This document shows positions 42,166 through 50,829 of a stretch of 64,000 nucleotides of DNA, one piece after another; position 1 is the first letter of the stretch; every line of letters starts with the position of its first letter. Source of the DNA: Sinomonas atrocyanea (GTDB lineage: Bacteria > Actinomycetota > Actinomycetes > Actinomycetales > Micrococcaceae); assembly GCF_030811715.1 (NCBI RefSeq), contig NZ_JAUSRH010000009.1, positions 104,740-168,739 of the forward strand. Reading direction: 5' to 3'. The notes beneath the pieces were generated by a model that saw only the letters and a list, made by a program, of their open reading frames with translations, did no database searches and was not told the origin of the DNA. The translations under genes were made by a program, and so were the position numbers.

Positions 42166-43436
42166 CAGAACGCGGACCTCCCCGTGACCTTCCGGCCGAT
42201 GAGGAGCGACTGGATGAACTCGGTGCCCTCGTAGGTGTGGACGACCTCCATGTCCGTGAGGTGGCGGCCCACGTGGAAGTCGAGGAGGAGGCCGTTGCCG
42301 CCGAGGAGGTCACGGGCCTGCTGGGCGATGGTGCGGGCCTTGTTCGAGGTGTGCATCTTCGCGATCGAGGCCATGGTTCCGCTCCACTTTCCGGCCTCCT
42401 GGAGCTCGGCCATGCGGAAGCAGATCAGCTGCATGGCCGTGAGTTCGGAGAGCATCGAGGCCAGGGTGGACTGGACGAGCTGGTAGCTGCCGATGGGGTG
42501 CCCGAACTGCTCGCGGACCTCGGTGTACGCCACGGCGGCCTCGAAGCACGCGACCGCGTGGCCCAGGGCCTCCCAGCTCGCGCCGCCCCGGGTGGTGGCG
42601 AGCACGCGCGACGTGTCGCGGAAGCTGTTCGCCCCGGGGAGCCGGTTCGCCTCGGACACGCGCATGTTCTCGAAGGCGAGGTCCGCCTGGAGGATGGCGC
42701 GCTTGCCGATCTTGCCGTCGATGGTCCGGGCCGAGAACCCCGCGGGCAGGCTCTCGGGATCCCGCGGGTCCTCGCGCTCGAGGACGAAGGCCTTGACCTC
42801 GCCGTCGGCCTCGTCGCGGGCCCAGATGACCGTCACGTGGGCCATCGAGCCGTTGCCGATCCAGCGCTTGGCCCCGTTGAGGACCCAGGAGTCCCCGTCG
42901 CGGCGGGCGGTGGTCTCGAGCTGCGCCGAGTCGGAGCCGTGGCGCGGCTCGGTGAGCGCGAAGGCGCCGATCTTCTCGAGCCGGACCATGCCGGGGAGCC
43001 AGCGCCCCTTCTGCTCCTCGGACCCGAGCAGGTTGATGGTGCCCATGGTGAGGTTGGCCTGGACGCCGAGGAACGTGTTCATCGACCCATCGCCGCGGGC
43101 GAGCTCCACGGTGGCGAGTCCGGCGGCGAGCCGGGAGAGGCCGGCGGCGCCGTGCCCGCGGATCACCCCGCCCACGAGGCCGGTCGCGGCGAGGTCGGGC
43201 AGGAGCTCCCACGGGAACTCGGCGCGCTCCCAATAGCCGTTGATCACGGGCAGCACCTTCGCGTCGACGAAGGCGCGCATGCGGGCGCGGGCGTCCGCGG
43301 CGTCGTCCGGCAGGCCGTCGGCGAGGAGCAGGTAGTCCGTGTCCCGCGGGACCGTGAGGCGCTCGCGGAGCGCCGCGAGGTACTCGTCCGTCTCGGCGAA
43401 GCCGGCTCTCGGCCCGGCGTCGAGCAGCTCATCCAT
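42165..43436 (-). CDS. Acyl-CoA dehydrogenase, glutaryl-CoA dehydrogenase-like
   Basis: The 423-residue flavoenzyme shows the acyl-CoA dehydrogenase motifs FALTEPRHGSDSAQ (FAD/substrate), NGAKRWIGNGSMAHV, ARDLLGGNGLLLDF, and the catalytic Glu in VVHTYEGTEFIQ. The closing IGRKVTGRSAF and the internal order resemble glutaryl-CoA dehydrogenases more than straight-chain enzymes. In this operon it could oxidise pimeloyl-, glutaryl- or another dicarboxyl-CoA formed after ring opening. ATG 43436 overlaps the hydroxyacyl-CoA dehydrogenase stop by 8 bases. Confidence 0.9.
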   Translation of the reverse strand: MDELLDAGPRAGFAETDEYLAALRERLTVPRDTDYLLLADGLPDDAADARARMRAFVDAKVLPVINGYWERAEFPWELLPDLAATGLVGGVIRGHGAAGLSRLAAGLATVELARGDGSMNTFLGVQANLTMGTINLLGSEEQKGRWLPGMVRLEKIGAFALTEPRHGSDSAQLETTARRDGDSWVLNGAKRWIGNGSMAHVTVIWARDEADGEVKAFVLEREDPRDPESLPAGFSARTIDGKIGKRAILQADLAFENMRVSEANRLPGANSFRDTSRVLATTRGGASWEALGHAVACFEAAVAYTEVREQFGHPIGSYQLVQSTLASMLSELTAMQLICFRMAELQEAGKWSGTMASIAKMHTSNKARTIAQQARDLLGGNGLLLDFHVGRHLTDMEVVHTYEGTEFIQSLLIGRKVTGRSAF

Positions 43437-44295
43437 ACGTGTACCAGCCCTTCCCGGTCTTGCGGCCGAACTCGCCGGCCTCGTACTTGGCAGCCACGAG
43501 CGGATGGGGGAGGTCCTTCTCGTCCCCGGTCTGCGCGTAGGCGGCCTGGCGGATCAGGTAGGTGACGTCGAGACCCACGAGGTCCATGAGCTCGAACGGC
43601 CCCATGGGGTAGCCGAGCGCATCCCTGGCCGCCGTGTCGATGTCCTCGAGGGAGGCGACGCCGCCCGCGTACAGGGCGAGCGCCTCGTCGCGAACCGCCC
43701 CCATCAGCCGGTTCGCGACGAAGCCCGGGATCTCGCGGTTGAGCAGCACCGGGGACTTGCCCATCGCCCGGGCCACCTCGGTGACGGTCGCGACGGTCTC
43801 GTCCGAGGTCTGCGGGTTCCGCACGATCTCCACGGCCTTCATGACCAGGGCCGGGTTGAAGAAGTGCAGGTTGCAGACCTTGTCGGGGCGTCCGGTCGCG
43901 TCGGCGACCGTCGAGGAGGCCAGCGTCGAGGAGTTGGTCGCGAGGATCGCGTGCGCCGGCGCGAGGGCGTCGAGCTCGGCGAAGATGGACCGCTTGACGT
44001 CGAGCCGCTCGGTCGCCGCCTCGATCACGAGGTCCGCGTCCGCGGCCGCGCCCGCAAGATCGGTGGTGAACGTGAGCCGCTCCCACGCGTCCGCGGCGTC
44101 GGCCTCGGTGAGCCGGCCCTTCGCGATCCGCCCGTCGAGCCAGCGGCGCATGTCCGCCTCGGCCGCCGCGGTGGCCGAGGCGCTCACGTCCCGCACCGCC
44201 GTCGTGAATCCCGCGACGGCAGCAGCCATGCCGATCTGGCGCCCCATCGCCCCCGAGCCGACCACGAGGACCTTCCGCACGTCCACCGCGGTCAC
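43429..44295 (-). CDS. 3-hydroxyacyl-CoA dehydrogenase
   Basis: The 288-residue enzyme is of the PaaH/Hbd type: VLVVGSGAMGRQIGMAAAVAGF binds NAD, VIEAATERLDVKRSIFAEL and ILATNSSTLASS contain the conserved substrate residues, and NLHFFNPALVMKAVEIV carries the catalytic His. GFVANRLMG and GYPMGPFELMDLVGLDV belong to the C-terminal domain. It should oxidise 3-hydroxypimeloyl-CoA or shorter analogues. GTG 44295 overlaps the hydratase stop (GTGA). Confidence 0.94.
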   Translation of the reverse strand: MTAVDVRKVLVVGSGAMGRQIGMAAAVAGFTTAVRDVSASATAAAEADMRRWLDGRIAKGRLTEADAADAWERLTFTTDLAGAAADADLVIEAATERLDVKRSIFAELDALAPAHAILATNSSTLASSTVADATGRPDKVCNLHFFNPALVMKAVEIVRNPQTSDETVATVTEVARAMGKSPVLLNREIPGFVANRLMGAVRDEALALYAGGVASLEDIDTAARDALGYPMGPFELMDLVGLDVTYLIRQAAYAQTGDEKDLPHPLVAAKYEAGEFGRKTGKGWYTYG

Positions 44296-45071
44296 CGCCC
44301 CACGAATTCCGGCCGGCGCTTGGCCAGGAACGCCGCGGCGCCCTCGGCCTTGTCCACGGTCGTGTACAGCAGCGTCTGCGCGAGCCGCTCGAGCAGCAGG
44401 CCGGTCTTCTGGTCCGTCTCGGCGCCCTGGCGGATCACCATCTTGCCGAGCCGCACCGCGAGCGGGCCCTTGGACAGGATGGTGGCGGCGGTCGCGGCGG
44501 CGGTCGCCGCGAGCTCCTCGCGGGGCACGACGGCGGTCACGAGCCCGTACCGCTCGGCCTCGGCCGCCGTCAGTGCCCGGCTCGTGAGGATCATCTCGAC
44601 GGCGCGGGCCGTCCCGACGAGCCGGGTGAGGCGCTGTGTCCCGCCGGCCCCCGGGAGGACTCCGAGGGTGGCCTCGGGCAGCCCCATCTTCGCGCCGTCG
44701 GCGGCGATGCGGATGTCGCAGCTCATGGCGAGCTCGAGGCCCCCGCCCATCGCGACGCCGTTGACCGCGGCGATGGTCGGCTTGGGGTACTCCTCGACGC
44801 GGTCGAAGAGCTTCTGCATGTGGGCGGCGAGCCCGTAGGCGAGGTCGTAGCCGGCGAGCTGGCCGATGTCCGCGCCCGCCACGAAGGCCTTCTGACCGGC
44901 GCCGGTGAACACGACCGCGCCGACCGTGTCGTCGTCCTCCCACGCGTCCAGGACGGCTCCAATCTCGGAGAGCACGGTCTTGGAGAGGGCGTTGCGCACC
45001 TCAGGCCGGTTGACCGTGATGGTGCCGACGGCGCCGTCGAGCGAGGCGGTGACTGTCTCCAGCGTTTCCAC
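44292..45071 (-). CDS. Enoyl-CoA hydratase, BadK-like candidate
   Basis: The 259-residue crotonase has the oxyanion strands FVAGADIGQL and NGVAMGGGLELAMSCDI, and both catalytic glutamates (GLELAM and GLPEATLGVLPGAGGTQRL), so it is a competent hydratase. In an operon with AliA, AliB, BadH and BadI it could hydrate cyclohex-1-enecarboxyl-CoA (BadK step), beta-oxidation intermediates, or both. The start is GTG 45071, four bases after the upstream dehydrogenase stop. Confidence 0.92.
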   Translation of the reverse strand: METLETVTASLDGAVGTITVNRPEVRNALSKTVLSEIGAVLDAWEDDDTVGAVVFTGAGQKAFVAGADIGQLAGYDLAYGLAAHMQKLFDRVEEYPKPTIAAVNGVAMGGGLELAMSCDIRIAADGAKMGLPEATLGVLPGAGGTQRLTRLVGTARAVEMILTSRALTAAEAERYGLVTAVVPREELAATAAATAATILSKGPLAVRLGKMVIRQGAETDQKTGLLLERLAQTLLYTTVDKAEGAAAFLAKRRPEFVGR

Positions 45072-45075
45072 GGGC

Positions 45076-46299
45076 CTACCTCCCCGCTGCCTGGAAGGCG
45101 CCGAGGCCGGTGAGCGCGCGGCCGAGGATGAGCTGGTGGACCTCGTCGGTGCCCTCGTAGGTGCGCACCGACTCGAGGTTGTTGGCGTGCCGCAGCGGCG
45201 AGTAGTCGAGGGTGATGCCGTTGCCGCCGAGCATCTCGCGCGCCTCGCGGGCGATCTGGATGGCCTCGCGGCAGTTGTTGAGCTTGCCCACCGAGATCAT
45301 GGTGGGGGAGAGGGTCCCGGCGTCCTTCGCGCGGCCGATCTGCAGCGCGAGCAGGTAGCCCTTGGTGATCTCGACTGCCATGTCCGCGAGCTTGGCCTGG
45401 GTCAGCTGGAAGGCGGCGAGCGGCTGGCCGAACTGGGTGCGCTCCGAGCTGTACCGCAGCACCTCCTCGAAGCTGTCCCGCGCGGCGCCCATGACGCCCC
45501 AGATGATCCCGTAGCGGGCCTCGTTCAGGCACGAGAAGGGGCCCTTGAGCCCGATCGCGCTGTCTGCGGGGAGGATCGCCTCCGCGGGGAGGCGCACGTC
45601 CTTGAGCGTGATGTCGCACTGCACGGACGCGCGCATCGACAGCTTGGGCTGGATCGCCGTGGCCGTGAACCCCGGGGTGCCGGTGGGGACCACGAACCCG
45701 CGCACGCCGCGGGCGTCGCCGTGCTCGCCCGTCTGCGCCCAGATGACGGCGACGTCGGCGATCGTGGCGAGCCCGATCCACCGCTTGGCACCGTTGAGCA
45801 CCCAGTCCCCGCCGGGCTGCTGGACCGCCGTGGTGCGCATCGAGGCCGGGTCCGAGCCGGCCGTGGGCTCCGTGAGCCCGAAGCAGCCCACGGCGCGGCC
45901 CGCCGCCATCTCGGGCAGCCAGCGCTGCTTCTGCTCCTCGGAGCCGTGCTTGTGGATAGCCGACATCGCGAGCGAGCCCTGGACCGAGACGAACGTGCGC
46001 AGCCCCGAGTCGCCGGCCTCGAGCTCGGAGGCGGCGAGGCCGTACATCACCGCGGAGCGCCCCGCGCAGCCGTAGCCGGTCAGGTGCATGCCGAGGAGGC
46101 CGAGCCTGGCGAGCTCGGGGATGATCTCCCGGGGGAAGACCGCCTGCTCGTACCAGCCGGCGATGTTGGGGCGGATGTGCTCGTCGACGAGCGACCGCAC
46201 CGCGAGGGCGACGTCCTTCTCCTCGGTGCTGAGCTGGCCGTCGAGGCCGGTGAGGTCGGCGGGGCCGAACACGGAACTGAGGGTGGTCATGGTGGTCAC
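45076..46299 (-). CDS. Glutaryl-CoA dehydrogenase-like acyl-CoA dehydrogenase
   Basis: The 407-residue enzyme matches glutaryl-CoA dehydrogenase in several places: GCFGLTEPTAGSDPASMRT, NGAKRWIGLATIADVAVIWAQ, LSMRASVQCDITLKDVRLP, and VRTYEGTDEVHQLILGRALTGLGAF with the catalytic Glu. Such enzymes both oxidise and decarboxylate glutaryl-CoA to crotonyl-CoA, the expected end of pimeloyl-CoA degradation. GTG 46299 overlaps the CoA-ligase stop (GTGA); ATG 46290 is an alternative. Confidence 0.9.
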   Translation of the reverse strand: MTTMTTLSSVFGPADLTGLDGQLSTEEKDVALAVRSLVDEHIRPNIAGWYEQAVFPREIIPELARLGLLGMHLTGYGCAGRSAVMYGLAASELEAGDSGLRTFVSVQGSLAMSAIHKHGSEEQKQRWLPEMAAGRAVGCFGLTEPTAGSDPASMRTTAVQQPGGDWVLNGAKRWIGLATIADVAVIWAQTGEHGDARGVRGFVVPTGTPGFTATAIQPKLSMRASVQCDITLKDVRLPAEAILPADSAIGLKGPFSCLNEARYGIIWGVMGAARDSFEEVLRYSSERTQFGQPLAAFQLTQAKLADMAVEITKGYLLALQIGRAKDAGTLSPTMISVGKLNNCREAIQIAREAREMLGGNGITLDYSPLRHANNLESVRTYEGTDEVHQLILGRALTGLGAFQAAGR

Positions 46300-47963
46300 G
46301 CCGTGGCCTCCTGGCTGAACTCTTCCGACAGCTCCTGCCGGATCTTGTACTTCTGGATCTTGCCGCTCGGGGTCCGGGGCAGCTCGGGGACGACCTTGAG
46401 GATCTCGGGCCAGTACGGCTTGGCGAGCCCCTTGGCCTCGAGGAAGGCCCTGAGGTCCTCGAGCGTGAACGGATCGGAGTCGTTGAGCTGGACCACGGCG
46501 CCGCCGATCTCCTGGAGGCGCGGGTGCGGGACAGCGACGAGGGCCACGGCTGCGACGCGCGGGTGCTCGTAGAGGACGTTCTCCACGTAGGCAACGGGGA
46601 CGTTCTCGCCGCCGCGCATGATGATGTCCTTCGTGCGGCCGGCGAGCCGGACGTACGAGTCTTCGTCCTTGGTGCCCAGGTCGCCGGTGTCGAACCACTC
46701 GCCGTCGAACTCGCCGAGCGTGGTGTCGAGCTGCTCGAGGTAGCCGCGGAAGAGGAAGGAGCCGCGGACCTGGATGCGGCCCTCGGAGCCCGTGGGCACG
46801 GGCTCGCCGGCGTAGTCGACGATGCGCAGCTCCATGCCGGGGAGCACGCGCCCGTCGGAGTCGAGGACCTTCTCGACCGGGTCCTCTGGGCTGCCCATGG
46901 TGACGAGGCAGCACTCGGTCTGGCCCCATCCGCCGAAGACGTTCAGGCCCGGCAGCTTCTCCTTGGCGGCGTGGACCACGGCGCGGGGAATCGGCGCTCC
47001 CATGCAGCAGAACCGGGCGAGGCTCGAGACGTCGTGGTCGGCGAGGTTGGGCGCGGTGAGGATGTCCTGGAGGAACGGCGTGGCGCCGGAGGTGTGCTGG
47101 ATGCCGTGCTCCTCGACGAGCTCGACGAACTCCGCGGGCTGCCAGACCTCCTGGAAGACCCCCGTGGCGCCGAGCATGATCGGGAGCGCGACGCCAAACA
47201 GGTAGCCCGTGAGGTGGCCGAACGTCGAGGCCATGTGGATCACCGAGGTGCTGTCCATCCCGAGCCGGTCCGGCCAGGGCAGGGCGCCGGAGAGCACGGT
47301 GTTGTGGCTGTGCATGGCGCCCTTGGGCCGGCCCGTGGTCCCGGAGGTGAACATGACCAGCGCCAGGTCGTCCGGGTCGGGCCGGCGGCTGGCGGCCTCC
47401 GCGGCGGTGAGGCCGCGGGCCCTGCCGCGCCCGGCCAGGTCGGCCCAGGAGAGGAAGCCGTCCGCGGCCGGCGCCGCGGGGCCCGTTCCGAGGACGACGG
47501 CGTGGCGCAGCTGGGGCAGCGAGCCGCGCAGCCGGGCGATCATCGCCACGTAGTCGAAATTCCGGAACGTGTCCGGGATGAAGACGACCTTGGATCGGGC
47601 CTTGCTCGCCATGTACTCGATCTCGCGGTCCCGGTAGATGGGGATGAGGGCGTTGGTCACCGCACCGACCCGCTCTGCGGCGAGGTGGGCGACGATCCAC
47701 TCGTGCCGGTTGGGCAGCTGGATCGAGACCGTGTCCCCGGCCTCGACGCCCAAGGAGATCAGGCCCGCCGCGATGGCCTCGACCTCGGCCGCCATCTCCT
47801 GGTACGTGGTGGGGCCGGCGGCGTCGATCGCGGCGATCTTGTCCGGGTCTGCCGCGACGGCGTCGTCGAAGTAGTCGAGGAGGAGACGGTTCTTCCAGTA
47901 CCCCTTGGCGCGGAAGTCCGCCGCGCCCTGTGGCAGCGCGAGCATCTCGAAGGGCGAGCTCAT
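46296..47963 (-). CDS. aliA: AMP-forming CoA ligase, cyclohexanecarboxylate-CoA ligase type
   Basis: The 555-residue adenylate-forming ligase has the P-loop-like MFTSGTTGRPKGAMHSH, the A5 motif GGWGQTECCL, EWFDTGDLG and the hinge/C-terminal YVRLAGRTKDIIMRGGENV with PRTPSGKIQKYKIR carrying the catalytic Lys. Placement upstream of BadI-, AliB- and BadH-like genes indicates AliA: activation of cyclohexanecarboxylate (or a related alicyclic acid) to its CoA ester. The true substrate range is not predictable from sequence. It starts at ATG 47963. Confidence 0.85.
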   Translation of the reverse strand: MSSPFEMLALPQGAADFRAKGYWKNRLLLDYFDDAVAADPDKIAAIDAAGPTTYQEMAAEVEAIAAGLISLGVEAGDTVSIQLPNRHEWIVAHLAAERVGAVTNALIPIYRDREIEYMASKARSKVVFIPDTFRNFDYVAMIARLRGSLPQLRHAVVLGTGPAAPAADGFLSWADLAGRGRARGLTAAEAASRRPDPDDLALVMFTSGTTGRPKGAMHSHNTVLSGALPWPDRLGMDSTSVIHMASTFGHLTGYLFGVALPIMLGATGVFQEVWQPAEFVELVEEHGIQHTSGATPFLQDILTAPNLADHDVSSLARFCCMGAPIPRAVVHAAKEKLPGLNVFGGWGQTECCLVTMGSPEDPVEKVLDSDGRVLPGMELRIVDYAGEPVPTGSEGRIQVRGSFLFRGYLEQLDTTLGEFDGEWFDTGDLGTKDEDSYVRLAGRTKDIIMRGGENVPVAYVENVLYEHPRVAAVALVAVPHPRLQEIGGAVVQLNDSDPFTLEDLRAFLEAKGLAKPYWPEILKVVPELPRTPSGKIQKYKIRQELSEEFSQEATA

Positions 47964-48001
47964 GGTGGTGTCCGTTCGGCTAGTGGAGGCGGGGATGCGG
48001 C

Positions 48002-48748
48002 TCAGGCCATCGTGAGTCCACCGGAGACCGAGAGGGTCTGGCCGGTGATGTACGCTGCCTCGTCCGACGCGAGGAAGGCGACGGCGTTGGCGAGGTCCTC
48101 GGGCTGGGCCAGGCGGCGCAGCGGGATGGCCTTCTCGAGTGCTGAGCGCAGCTTGGGATTGTCGGCGCTGATCCCGGCGAAGAGGGGGGTGTCCGCGGGG
48201 CCCGGGGACACGCAGTTCACGGTGAACCCCTGGCGGGCGGTCTCGCGGGCGAGCGTCTTGCTGAAGGAGATGATGCCGCCCTTCGCCGCGGAGTAGACGG
48301 CTTCTCCCGAGGACCCGACCCGGCCGGCGTCGGAGGCGATGTTCACGATCGCGGCGCGGTCCTGGTCCGCGACCGCGCGCAGGAATGCCTGGCTGCAGTG
48401 CAGGGTGCCGTACAGGTTGATGGCGACGACGCGGTCCCAGTCCGCGACGTCGCTGTCCACGAACGGGCCGACCTTGTCCCAGCCGGCGTTGTTGACCAGC
48501 ACGTCGATCCGGCCGAACTCCGCGTGGACGGCGCGGACCATCTCGTCCACCGACTCGCGGGAGGTGACGTCGGTCCGCACACCGATGGACTGGTTCCCGA
48601 GGGCGGCGGCGGTCTCCTTCGCCGCAGGCTCGTTGAGGTCGCTCACCACCACGGTCGCGCCCTCGGCGGCGAGTTTGGTGGAGATGCCTTTGCCGATGCC
48701 GGAGGCTCCGCCGGTGACGATGGCGATCTTGTTCTCGAGCTTTCCCAT
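48002..48748 (-). CDS. badH: 2-hydroxycyclohexanecarboxyl-CoA dehydrogenase (BadH-like SDR)
   Basis: The 248-residue classical SDR is fully equipped: TGGASGIGKGIS cofactor loop, NNAGWDKVGPF, the active-site Ser in VNIASDAGRVGSSGEA and intact YSAAK. The NNAGWD and ASDAGRVGSSGEAVYSAAKGG stretches are hallmarks of the BadH group, which oxidises 2-hydroxycyclohexanecarboxyl-CoA to the 2-keto form with NAD. The Asp after strand two (VVSDLNE) also fits NAD. It starts at ATG 48748 behind AGGAGAAC. Confidence 0.88.
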   Translation of the reverse strand: MGKLENKIAIVTGGASGIGKGISTKLAAEGATVVVSDLNEPAAKETAAALGNQSIGVRTDVTSRESVDEMVRAVHAEFGRIDVLVNNAGWDKVGPFVDSDVADWDRVVAINLYGTLHCSQAFLRAVADQDRAAIVNIASDAGRVGSSGEAVYSAAKGGIISFSKTLARETARQGFTVNCVSPGPADTPLFAGISADNPKLRSALEKAIPLRRLAQPEDLANAVAFLASDEAAYITGQTLSVSGGLTMA

Positions 48749-48776
48749 GGTTCTCCTTTGAAGAGGGGCGGGCAGG

Positions 48777-49922
48777 TCAGGGCGCGTAGGCGCGGCCCGC
48801 GATGTTCCTGGCGATGATCATCTTCATGATCTGGGCGGTTCCGTCGCCGATCTGCAGGCCCAGGACGTCCCGGAGGCGCTGCTCGATCGGCTTGTCTGTC
48901 CGGTAGCCGAACTGGCCGTGGAGGAGGAGGCACGCGTTGATGACGTCGTAGGCGGTCTTCGGTGCCCACCACTTGCACATGGCCGCCTGGGCGGTGTGGG
49001 GCAGCCCGTTGTCCTTGAGCCAGAGCGTCTGGTGGCACAGGAGCCGGGCCGCGGCCAGGAGGGTCTCGTTCTCGGCGAGCGGGAAGGCGACCCCCTGGAA
49101 GGTGCTCAGTGGACGGTCGAAGGCGGCCCGGCCCTTGACGTACTCCCAGGTCTCCTCGAGGGTGACGGCGGCGGTGCCGATGCACTGCAGCCCGATGAGC
49201 GCCCGGGAGAAGTCGAAGCCCTGCATGACCTGGGTGAAGCCGTGGCCCTCGGCGCCGAGCAGGTGCTCGTCGGGGATCCACGCCTCCGTGTAGTGCGCGT
49301 ACCCCCGGGTCACGGCCTTCGTGCCCATGTCGTCGACGGCCTCGAGCTCCACGCCGTCGGCGTCGAGGTCGGTGACGAAGGCGCTGATGCCCCGGCCGCG
49401 GCCCTGCTCGGGGTTCGTCTTCGCGAAGACCACCGCGGCGTCCGCCTGGAGGGCGAAGGACATCGACTTCGTCCCGTTGAGCACCCAGCCGCCCCGTTCC
49501 CGCCGGGCGGTGAGGGAGGGGCTGCCGGCATCGGAGCCCGCGTTGGGCTCGGAGAGCCCGATCGCCACGATCCCCTCGCCGCTCGTGATCCGCGGGACCC
49601 AGTGCGCCGCGACCTGGGGCGCCGCATTGGCTGCGAGGATCTGGCCCACGAGGGAGCCGACCACCTGGACGTAGGCGACGTTGAAGTCGCCGCGGGCGAT
49701 CTCCTCCGTGATGAGGCCCGAGGTGAGGCGCTGCTCGCCGCGTCCGCCCAGCTCTTCCGGCAGCTCGGGGGCGATGAGGCCCCGGGCGCCCATCTCGCGG
49801 CGCACCTCCGGCTCGATGCGGCGCTCGGTCTCGCGCTGCCGGTAGCCGGGGGCGATCTGCCCGGCGACCTCGCGGGCTTCCTTGATGTACTGCTGCTGGG
49901 ATTCGGTGACCGTGAAGTCCAT
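48777..49922 (-). CDS. aliB: Cyclohexanecarboxyl-CoA dehydrogenase (AliB-like)
   Basis: The 381-residue acyl-CoA dehydrogenase has IGLSEPNAGSDAGSPSL, NGTKSMSFALQADAAVVFA and LHGQFGYRTDKPIEQRLRDVLGLQIGDGTAQIMKMI. At the catalytic base position, where most family members have Glu (YEGT), it has Asp in GDGTAQ. An Asp base is reported for cyclohexanecarboxyl-CoA dehydrogenases, so this residue supports the AliB assignment: desaturation to cyclohex-1-enecarboxyl-CoA. It starts at ATG 49922. Confidence 0.87.
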   Translation of the reverse strand: MDFTVTESQQQYIKEAREVAGQIAPGYRQRETERRIEPEVRREMGARGLIAPELPEELGGRGEQRLTSGLITEEIARGDFNVAYVQVVGSLVGQILAANAAPQVAAHWVPRITSGEGIVAIGLSEPNAGSDAGSPSLTARRERGGWVLNGTKSMSFALQADAAVVFAKTNPEQGRGRGISAFVTDLDADGVELEAVDDMGTKAVTRGYAHYTEAWIPDEHLLGAEGHGFTQVMQGFDFSRALIGLQCIGTAAVTLEETWEYVKGRAAFDRPLSTFQGVAFPLAENETLLAAARLLCHQTLWLKDNGLPHTAQAAMCKWWAPKTAYDVINACLLLHGQFGYRTDKPIEQRLRDVLGLQIGDGTAQIMKMIIARNIAGRAYAP

Positions 49923-49974
49923 GGATCGCTGCTCTTCTCTCGACGCTGAGGTGGGGCGGAAGCGGTGGGGCCTG

Positions 49975-50817
49975 CTAGTGGTACTGGACCTTGCTGGCGA
50001 AGTCGGGCGTGCGCTTCTCGGCGAAGGCGGCGGCGCCCTCGGCGCCCTCCGGCGAGGCGACGAACAGGTCGAGGGCGGACATCGCGAGGTTGCTCAGCCC
50101 GGCCTGATGGTCGGTGTCGGCGTTGAAGGACTGCTTGAGGAAGCGGAGCGCCGTGGGGCTCTTCGCGGCGATCTCGTCGGCCCAGGCCATCGCCTCGTCC
50201 ATGAGCCGTTCCGGCTCGACCACCGTGTTGGCGAGGCCCCAGCGTTCGGCGGTGGCGGCGTCGTACTGGCGGCACAGGTACCAGATCTCGCGGGCCCGCT
50301 TCTCCCCGACGACGCGGGCGAGGTATGCCGAGCCGAACCCGGCGTCGAACGATCCGACGCGCGGGCCAGCCTGTCCGAACCGGGCCGTCGAGGAGGCGAT
50401 CGTCAGGTCGCACAGGACGTGCAGCACGTGGCCGCCTCCCACCGCGACGCCGTTGACGGCGGCGATGACGGGCTTCGGGATGTCGCGGATGAGCTTGTGG
50501 AGGTTCCCGATCTCGAACATCCCGGACTCCGTGGGCCCATAGTCCCCCGTCTCGGCGCGCTGCTTGACGTCGCCGCCCGTGCAGAACGCCTTCTCACCGG
50601 TGCCGGTGAGGATCACGGCCTGGACGCCGTGGTCGGCCCACGCGAGGCGGAAGGCCTTGATGAGCTCCTCGACCGTCTTGCCGCGGAACGCGTTGTAGCG
50701 CTCGGGCCGGTTGATGGTGATGATCGCGGCGGCATTGCGGCGTTCGTAGAGGATGTCCTCGAAGGCGGGAACCGCGGGGGCGGTCGTGCTGCTGGGGGCA
50801 GTGGTCTGGCCGGTCAT
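49975..50817 (-). CDS. badI: 2-ketocyclohexanecarboxyl-CoA hydrolase (BadI-like)
   Basis: The 280-residue crotonase-family protein resembles BadI and MenB: INRPERYNAFRGKTVEELIKAF, CTGGDVKQRAETGDYG, NGVAVGGGHVLHVLCDLTIAS, and ARFGQAGPRVGSFDAGFGSAYLARVVGEKRAREIWYLCRQY. BadI opens the ring of 2-ketocyclohexanecarboxyl-CoA with water to give pimeloyl-CoA; the SFDAGFGSAYLAR segment is typical of it. A 20-residue Ser/Thr/Pro-rich N-terminus precedes the domain. It is the first catabolic gene after the TetR gene (12-base gap). Confidence 0.88.
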   Translation of the reverse strand: MTGQTTAPSSTTAPAVPAFEDILYERRNAAAIITINRPERYNAFRGKTVEELIKAFRLAWADHGVQAVILTGTGEKAFCTGGDVKQRAETGDYGPTESGMFEIGNLHKLIRDIPKPVIAAVNGVAVGGGHVLHVLCDLTIASSTARFGQAGPRVGSFDAGFGSAYLARVVGEKRAREIWYLCRQYDAATAERWGLANTVVEPERLMDEAMAWADEIAAKSPTALRFLKQSFNADTDHQAGLSNLAMSALDLFVASPEGAEGAAAFAEKRTPDFASKVQYH

Positions 50818-50829
50818 GGAGGTGTCCTT

